From IMG/VR virus record IMGVR_UViG_3300009182_004041, positions 1 to 25,767 of that record: DNA of 25,767 nt. The stretch is one strand, 5' to 3'. The stretch comes from a virus. Below are positions 21,415 to 25,767 of this stretch, piece by piece (the stretch's first letter is position 1; each line of letters begins with the position of its first letter). Under the pieces are notes generated by a model. It had not been told where the DNA came from. It worked only from the letters and a program-made list of their open reading frames with translations, and searched no databases. Made by a program: the position numbers and the translations under genes.

Positions 21415-21461
21415 CAAATTCCTATAGATCGTGTATAATTTAACTTTACTCAATCTATAGG
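21411..21461 (+). promoter_or_regulatory. Consensus sigma70 promoter with 9-bp inverted repeat
   Basis: TTGACA (21411-21416) and TATAAT (21434-21439), 17 bases apart, are perfect consensus. Around the -10 lie CCTATAGAT (21421-21429) and its exact reverse complement ATCTATAGG (21453-21461), with centres 32 bp apart. The left arm is in the promoter spacer, so it is not transcribed; the right arm overlaps the ribosome-binding site TAGGA. This suggests an operator for a regulator acting on the phosphoribosyltransferase gene. Confidence 0.75.
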
Positions 21462-21468
21462 ATTTACA

Positions 21469-21987
21469 ATGAAAAAAGTAACTGTAACTTGGCAAGATGT
21501 TGAAGGCATGTGTCAGGACATTATACGACAAATTTATCTAGATAATTGGAAACCTGACTATGTAGTTGGGCTTACTCATGGTGGTCTTGTTCCTGCTACA
21601 TTGATTAGTCAATATTTAAATGTTCCGATGGAAACTCTACAGGTTCGTTTGCAGATTGATAATAACGACACTGAATGTGAATCTAACTTATGGATGGCTG
21701 AAGAAGCATATGGCTATTTAGATTCCCCAAAGCAAATTCTCATCGTTAACGATATCAATTACACAGGCGATAAATTTGATTGGATTAAACAGGATTGGGA
21801 AGACGGCTGTTTGGGACATGATGAACGTTGGGATTATGTATGGGGAAAGAGTACTCGTATAGCTACCTTATACGATAACGAAGTGAGCAAATCAGAGCTT
21901 GCTATTAACTATAGCTCTGTTACAATTAATAAGTTTACCGAAGATTGCCAGGTTGAATTCCCATGGGAAAACTGGTGGAATAAATGA
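21469..21987 (+). CDS. Phosphoribosyltransferase, purine-salvage-like
   Basis: A 172-residue type I phosphoribosyltransferase. YVVGLTHGG is the first PRPP-binding loop (~32-40), and IVNDINYTG (92-100) is the PRPP motif, with Asn in place of the first of two acids. The length and C-terminal EFPWENWW match small xanthine/hypoxanthine-type enzymes carried by some T4-like phages. Role: reaction of a base with PRPP to give a nucleotide for DNA synthesis. The Asn might weaken metal-PRPP binding, though the following Asp is kept. It has its own consensus promoter with an operator-like dyad. Base specificity unknown. Confidence 0.85.
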   Translation: MKKVTVTWQDVEGMCQDIIRQIYLDNWKPDYVVGLTHGGLVPATLISQYLNVPMETLQVRLQIDNNDTECESNLWMAEEAYGYLDSPKQILIVNDINYTGDKFDWIKQDWEDGCLGHDERWDYVWGKSTRIATLYDNEVSKSELAINYSSVTINKFTEDCQVEFPWENWWNK

Positions 21988-22008
21988 TTTTTAAAATAGG
22001 AGATTATT

Positions 22009-22713
22009 ATGTTTAATACAAATCAGATAGACACCGATACAGTAGAATTAAGTTATCGGTCAGCAGAAGAAGTCAATAGCGCAATGAGCCGCGTCTATGG
22101 GTATATGAGTTTAGCAGTAATCGTATCAATGTTAGTCAGTTACTTTGTTGGAACTAGTCCTGAATTGTTAAAATTCTTTTTCACAGGAATTTTAAAGTGG
22201 ATTGTAATTTTTGCTCCACTAGCAGCAGTGTTTGGTGTTGCTATGATATTGGCACGTAGCCCAGGCAAAAGTACTGCTCTATTATGTTTATATGGATTTG
22301 CGGCACTAATGGGATTGAGCTTTGCTACAATCTTTGCCATATTTACAATGGGATCAATTGTTAGCGCATTTATGGGTGCTGCTGTATTATTTGGCACTAT
22401 GAGTTTTTATGGTTATTTTACTAAACAGAGTTTAGATAGTCTTGGTAAGTTTATGTTTATTGGTTTAATCGCCATTGTTATTGCCAGTATCGTTAATATC
22501 TTTATCGGTAGTACTGTAATGCAAATGGTTATTAGTGCGTTAGCTATTATTATCTTTCTTGGATTGACAGCATACGATACGCAACAAATTCGTGAAATGG
22601 TTAGTGTTGACTCTAGTTCAGCAGTTGAAGTAACAGGTGCGTTGACATTATATCTTGACTTTATTAACATCTTCCTTAATTTGTTACAATTGTTTGGCGA
22701 TAAAAACGACTAA
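22009..22713 (+). CDS. Bax inhibitor-1/YccA-like membrane protein
   Basis: A 234-residue protein with about seven membrane helices and a short cytoplasmic N-terminus containing Arg and Ser near the first helix. GLTAYDTQQIRE near residue 185 and ALTLYLDFINIFLNLLQLFG at the end are the signature loops of the BI-1/YccA/YbhL family. In bacteria YccA binds and slows the FtsH protease. A strong TAGGAGAT ribosome-binding site precedes the ATG. It is co-oriented with the phosphoribosyltransferase and probably under the same promoter. In a phage it could protect phage membrane or regulatory proteins from FtsH. Family sure, role inferred. Confidence 0.9.
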   Translation: MFNTNQIDTDTVELSYRSAEEVNSAMSRVYGYMSLAVIVSMLVSYFVGTSPELLKFFFTGILKWIVIFAPLAAVFGVAMILARSPGKSTALLCLYGFAALMGLSFATIFAIFTMGSIVSAFMGAAVLFGTMSFYGYFTKQSLDSLGKFMFIGLIAIVIASIVNIFIGSTVMQMVISALAIIIFLGLTAYDTQQIREMVSVDSSSAVEVTGALTLYLDFINIFLNLLQLFGDKND

Positions 22714-22714
22714 C

Positions 22715-23077
22715 ATGCATTTTACAATTGACGAATCAAAACCGTTTGATGTATCTATACGCTCTGTACGTAGTTATCTAGAGAATCCAGAGAATCCTAC
22801 CGCAAACGATTTGATTAAGATTTTAAAAGGCACTCACCAGTTTACCTCAATTAGAAATGACGATAGCCCTGAGTTCAAAGCACTACGCAATAAACTAGAG
22901 TCAGAAGGTTATATTACATGTGAACGTGGCTGGTGGAATGGAGATCGTGTATTAAAACCATTTACTTTAAATGGAGTTAAATTTAGAGTAGACAGTAAGT
23001 TCTGCTGCGGTGGAGCAATGAATAGTCATTTAAAATGGGAAAGAGAATATGAAAACGAGAGAACAAATCATAACTAG
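22715..23077 (+). CDS. Hypothetical protein
   Basis: A 120-residue soluble protein starting at ATG 22715, just after the BI-1 stop; the open frame continues upstream but that would overlap the membrane protein gene by 60 bases. DDSPEFKALRNKLESEGYI reads as a helical segment in the middle and the C-terminal half has two cysteines (SKFCCGGAMN, residues ~99-106). A GYITCERGWWNG turn resembles winged-helix or zinc-ribbon-like pieces but no family is certain. It overlaps the next gene by 29 bases. Confidence 0.55.
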   Translation: MHFTIDESKPFDVSIRSVRSYLENPENPTANDLIKILKGTHQFTSIRNDDSPEFKALRNKLESEGYITCERGWWNGDRVLKPFTLNGVKFRVDSKFCCGGAMNSHLKWEREYENERTNHN

Positions 23078-23354
23078 TATGTGCTACACCTGGCGTCATG
23101 ATTATGGACTAGACAAGCCTGAGGGTGATGACTTTGCCAGTAAAATATCGTCAGGCACAACACAAGCTGAGCGTGAGTTTCTATGGAAGCAAATGGCACA
23201 GATATTTGACAATGATATTGCTCCACATATGAAGTTTGTTAGGCCTCGTCTAACTAAAGAAGAAAGAATAGCAAAGCGAGAAGATCGCCGTGAACTAAAT
23301 AGACATCTTGGGTACAGTCGCATAGGGGCAGATGCCTTTCGGCGTGGCAGGTAA
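23049..23354 (+). CDS. Hypothetical protein, basic C-terminus
   Basis: A 101-residue protein. An N-terminal helix and loop MCYTWRHDYGLDK is followed by TQAEREFLWKQMAQIF and then a very basic tail rich in Arg and Lys (~70-101), which may bind nucleic acid. Its start lies 29 bases inside the upstream gene (AAGAGAAT is a plausible ribosome-binding site) and its stop abuts the next ATG. No family recognised. Confidence 0.6.
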   Translation: MKTREQIITSMCYTWRHDYGLDKPEGDDFASKISSGTTQAEREFLWKQMAQIFDNDIAPHMKFVRPRLTKEERIAKREDRRELNRHLGYSRIGADAFRRGR

Positions 23355-23765
23355 ATGTTAACACCAGACGCAGCATTAGGAATAATAGATATGTTTAAAA
23401 TGATTAAAAGATGGTTTACAAAGAAACCAGTGGAAAAAGCAGCACCTACCTCACCAGTTAAGACAGCTAAAGAGTTAGCCACTGATCGTGGTGAAGCCTA
23501 TGTTAATATTGTTAGCATGGATGTTGATCCAAATGGTATGGGCATGGGTTCTTTTGAATTAGACTGGAATGCAAAGTTTATTGCTGATCTAGTCAGGCAT
23601 GGTTACATGATGGATCAGAATGATACTGATGCTGACATTGTGGATCGTTGGTTTACTAATGTATGCAGAAATGTAGTATTGGAAACATATGAACAATATG
23701 AAGCTATGAGCAATCGTGTTGTAAAAACACGAGATATGGGTGATGGTCGAAGCGAGGTCAGCTAG
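23355..23765 (+). CDS. Hypothetical protein, conserved-looking core
   Basis: A 136-residue protein starting with ATG immediately after the upstream stop (TAAATG); ATG codons at 23391 and 23400 are possible later starts. After a Lys/Pro-rich segment (residues ~18-36), a compact acidic core follows (AKELATDRGEAYVNIVSMDV, then GSFELDWNAKFIADLVRHGY). I recall similar proteins in cyanophages and other marine T4-like phages, annotated as hypothetical. It ends with TAG overlapping the GTG start of the radical SAM gene by one base (TAGTG). Confidence 0.6.
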   Translation: MLTPDAALGIIDMFKMIKRWFTKKPVEKAAPTSPVKTAKELATDRGEAYVNIVSMDVDPNGMGMGSFELDWNAKFIADLVRHGYMMDQNDTDADIVDRWFTNVCRNVVLETYEQYEAMSNRVVKTRDMGDGRSEVS

Positions 23766-24895
23766 TGTCTGAAAACAAATCACTGTGTTCGTATCCATGG
23801 CGTGGTGCTTGCATATATCCAACTGGAATAGTAAAACCATGCTGCTACTGGCTTTCTGCTAATGGAAATATAAATAAGACCAATAGCAATACTACAAATG
23901 ATGCCAGAAATTCTATTGAATGGAATAACATCAGAGAAGACATGCTAGCAGGTAATCCAGTAAAGGGTTGCGAAAAATGTTACGAAATGGAATCTGTTGG
24001 CACTCATAGTGGCAGACTTAGTAGTTTACAATATCTTGTGCCTACTGAAAATAAATTAGCTCCACTAGAAGATCTTGAAGTTTCATTTAGTAATCTATGT
24101 AACTTGGCATGTGTTGGATGTGGTGATTTTAATTCCACTAAATGGAGCACTGAAAATATTAAAGCAGGTCGTCGTGGTATGAAACTTATTGATAATAAGT
24201 TTGATTGGACACAATGGGATTTGTCAAAATTAAAAACTCTTAAGATACTTGGTGGCGAGCCATTTATGGAATCAGACAGATTTTGTGATCTATTAGAATC
24301 GGTGAATCTATCTGGAGTTGAGTTGGTTGTTAATACTAATGGTACCATTCTACCTAATCCACGATTAAAAGCATTGATAGAAAAATGTAAAAAAGTTAAG
24401 TTTCTGGTTAGTATAGATGGAATGGAACTAGTTAATGACTGGAATCGTTGGCCAGGTAAATTTGAAAATATAGTAGAAACCATGCGAGTGTATGAAACAT
24501 GGTGGAAACATTTTGATAATATTATACTTAAAACACATAGTGTAGTAAATATTTTCAATATATTTACCATGGAAGATTTTATAAATTTCATGAAAAAAGA
24601 TTTTCCAAACTGGACTGCTGATTTCATGTGGGTTAATAGCCCAAGATGGCAATCTGTTCAAACACTACCAAAAGAAGTAAAGACTAGATTAATAACTGAA
24701 TTTAGTAGTAAAAACGTTGGTGACTTGAAAACTTCTAGAGAAGATTTCTATAAATTATCAATTGGTTATTTAAAAATGGATAGCTCTGTTGATTGGAATG
24801 ATGTCAAGCGCCAGATAGCCTCACTCGCAGCCGAGCGTAATTTAAATACGGAAGTTATGATACCAGATTTACAAAAGGTAATGAATGATTTTTAA
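23765..24895 (+). CDS. Radical SAM protein with N-terminal auxiliary cluster region
   Basis: A 376-residue radical SAM enzyme. The 4Fe-4S motif is C112-N-L-A-C116-V-G-C119 (Cx3Cx2C) and G163-G-E-P follows, so the core that cleaves SAM is intact. Before it, the first 72 residues hold six more cysteines (C8, C16, C26, C27, C69, C72) in a CSYPW...PCCYW...GCEKC layout, like SPASM or twitch auxiliary-cluster segments, which normally follow the core. The start is GTG at 23765, sharing one base with the upstream stop. Such phage proteins are annotated as twitch-domain radical SAM proteins; their substrates are unknown, with peptide or protein modification typical for the wider group. Confidence 0.9.
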   Translation: MSENKSLCSYPWRGACIYPTGIVKPCCYWLSANGNINKTNSNTTNDARNSIEWNNIREDMLAGNPVKGCEKCYEMESVGTHSGRLSSLQYLVPTENKLAPLEDLEVSFSNLCNLACVGCGDFNSTKWSTENIKAGRRGMKLIDNKFDWTQWDLSKLKTLKILGGEPFMESDRFCDLLESVNLSGVELVVNTNGTILPNPRLKALIEKCKKVKFLVSIDGMELVNDWNRWPGKFENIVETMRVYETWWKHFDNIILKTHSVVNIFNIFTMEDFINFMKKDFPNWTADFMWVNSPRWQSVQTLPKEVKTRLITEFSSKNVGDLKTSREDFYKLSIGYLKMDSSVDWNDVKRQIASLAAERNLNTEVMIPDLQKVMNDF

Positions 24896-24942
24896 TTTTA
24901 GAATAAATTTTTACTAAATTACATAATCTCACACAATTTTAT

Positions 24943-24971
24943 TTGACATTATACTGTATATCTGTTACACT
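24943..24971 (+). promoter_or_regulatory. Sigma70-type promoter for exonuclease, leaderless
   Basis: A perfect -35 TTGACA (24943-24948) and TACACT (24966-24971) are 17 bases apart. The exonuclease ATG starts at 24978, seven bases after the -10, the expected transcription start. No ribosome-binding site fits between, so the mRNA is probably leaderless. Confidence 0.65.
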
Positions 24972-24977
24972 TAGCAT

Positions 24978-25767
24978 ATGAAATATATTCTTATAGATAC
25001 CGCAAATCTGTTCTTTCGTGCCAGGCATATAGCATCTCGTGCTTCTTCTTCAGAAGAAAAAGCAGCATTTTGTTTACATATCATTCTTTCTTCTGCCAAT
25101 AAAGTGGCAAGAATGGTAAATGCTGATCATGTAGTGTTTGCTCTTGAAGGGCGATCATGGCGCAAAGATTTTTACAAACCATACAAAGCCAATCGTGCAG
25201 AAGCTAAAAAAGCACTAACAGATCAACAGATAGAAGAAGACAAAATGTTCTGGGAGGCATATGAATCCTTGACTAAATATTTGTCTGAGAAAACAAACTG
25301 TAGTGTCATCCGATGTCCAATAGCAGAAGGTGATGATGTTATGGCTCGTTGGATCGCATTACATCCCTGTGATGAACATGTTGTTGTCAGTAGTGATACC
25401 GACATAGTTCAGCTAGTAGCACCAAATGTCAAACAATATAACGGTATAACCGACGAACTAATCACATTAGAAGGAACGTTCAATGATAAAGGAAAGATTG
25501 TCATCGATAAGAAAACTAAAGAACCTAAAGCGCCAGTTAATCCGGCATGGCTACTCTTCGAGAAGTGTATGCGCGGCGATTCATCGGATAACATCTTCTC
25601 AGCATACCCTGGGGTCAGGGTCAAAGGCACTAAAACGAAGGTTGGTCTTACGGAAGCTTTTGAAGACCGAGATAAAAAAGGATACGCATGGAACAACATG
25701 ATGTTGCAGCGTTGGACTGATCCAGAAGAAGTAGAACATCGTGTGTTAGATGATTATCAGCGTAATG
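24978..25767 (+). CDS. rnh: 5'-3' exonuclease / RNase H-like (FEN family), 3' end outside
   Basis: 263 full codons are visible and the frame is still open at the window end. The family removes RNA primers and 5' flaps during lagging-strand synthesis. Metal-binding acids and motifs appear in order: D7 in ILIDTANLFFR; ALEGRSWRKDFYKPYKANR, matching the T4 RNase H helical region; AEGDDVMARW; VVSSDTDIVQL; and KCMRGDSSDNI, the conserved GDxSDNI turn before the helix-three-turn DNA-binding motif. All key acids seem present. Only the C-terminal end is missing. It has its own strong promoter and probably no leader. Partner of the DNA polymerase encoded at 6297; the distance between them suggests separate control. 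Confidence 0.9.
   Translation, partial: MKYILIDTANLFFRARHIASRASSSEEKAAFCLHIILSSANKVARMVNADHVVFALEGRSWRKDFYKPYKANRAEAKKALTDQQIEEDKMFWEAYESLTKYLSEKTNCSVIRCPIAEGDDVMARWIALHPCDEHVVVSSDTDIVQLVAPNVKQYNGITDELITLEGTFNDKGKIVIDKKTKEPKAPVNPAWLLFEKCMRGDSSDNIFSAYPGVRVKGTKTKVGLTEAFEDRDKKGYAWNNMMLQRWTDPEEVEHRVLDDYQRN

Noticed and set aside
22655-22714. Extended N-terminus for the gene at 22715
   Set aside because: It would overlap the membrane-protein gene by 60 bases and contribute a non-matching Ser/Leu/Cys-rich segment; ATG 22715 is the natural start just after the upstream stop.
23869-23876. TATAAATA on the plus strand as a late promoter
   Set aside because: It lies inside the radical SAM coding region with no gene starting after it; an eight-base AT match is expected by chance here.
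1-25767. CRISPR array, IS element or integrase
   Set aside because: No regularly spaced direct repeats, terminal inverted repeats or recombinase motifs were seen in any gap or gene.

Overview
The window reads as part of a large, AT-rich, T4-like tailed phage genome, probably from an aquatic or marine host. The evidence is a T4-type replication set: a family B DNA polymerase with proofreading domain (gp43-like), a gp45-like sliding clamp, a DsbA-like small DNA-binding protein and a 5'-3' exonuclease/RNase H. T4 late-promoter boxes (TATAAATA), tightly overlapping genes and near-uniform gene orientation agree with this. Several gene families (twitch-domain radical SAM, phosphoribosyltransferase, short nucleotide-sugar dehydrogenase, C-methyltransferase) are familiar from marine T4-like phages. 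The host cannot be told from the sequence. No tRNA, IS element, integrase or CRISPR array was seen.

Layout. (1) Positions 1-5899: a coupled run that looks virion-related. It holds the end of a deaminase-domain protein, two small proteins, a Dps/ferritin-like protein, a coiled-coil protein, and an 898-residue modular protein with eight sites resembling T4 prohead-protease cleavage sites. (2) 5900-6035: a GC-rich, hairpin-bearing gap, then a sigma70-type promoter. (3) 6036-9881: DsbA-like protein, DNA polymerase and a methyltransferase-like protein. (4) 9929-11792: a candidate PD-(D/E)XK nuclease followed directly by a DNA methyltransferase, resembling a phage-borne restriction-modification pair. 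(5) 11872-13084: sliding clamp, a DUF2061 membrane protein and a small protein. (6) 13155-14910: an SGNH-hydrolase-like gene meeting, tail to tail, a compact ANL-type adenylating enzyme, the only minus-strand gene. (7) 14969-16622: five small, mostly unknown genes, one with a CDGSH-like iron-sulfur motif. (8) 16699-21414: a six-gene sugar cassette (GT2-like glycosyltransferase, TylC3/TcaB9-like sugar C-methyltransferase, cupin, SDR, short UDP-glucose-dehydrogenase-like enzyme, extended SDR). (9) 21469-25767: phosphoribosyltransferase, Bax-inhibitor-1/YccA-like membrane protein, three small genes, a radical SAM protein, and the exonuclease, cut by the window end.

Two promoter classes are visible. 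Sigma70-type promoters precede the replication, nuclease/methyltransferase, clamp, phosphoribosyltransferase and exonuclease genes. T4-late-type boxes precede the SGNH and ANL genes, and weaker TAAATA boxes precede the virion-like run and the sugar cassette. This suggests the sugar and acyl-activating genes act late, on virions, progeny DNA or the cell surface. The most notable items are the putative protease-processed polyprotein, the sugar/acyl cassette with its compact adenylating enzyme, the nuclease-methyltransferase pair, and the operator-like dyad at 21421-21461.
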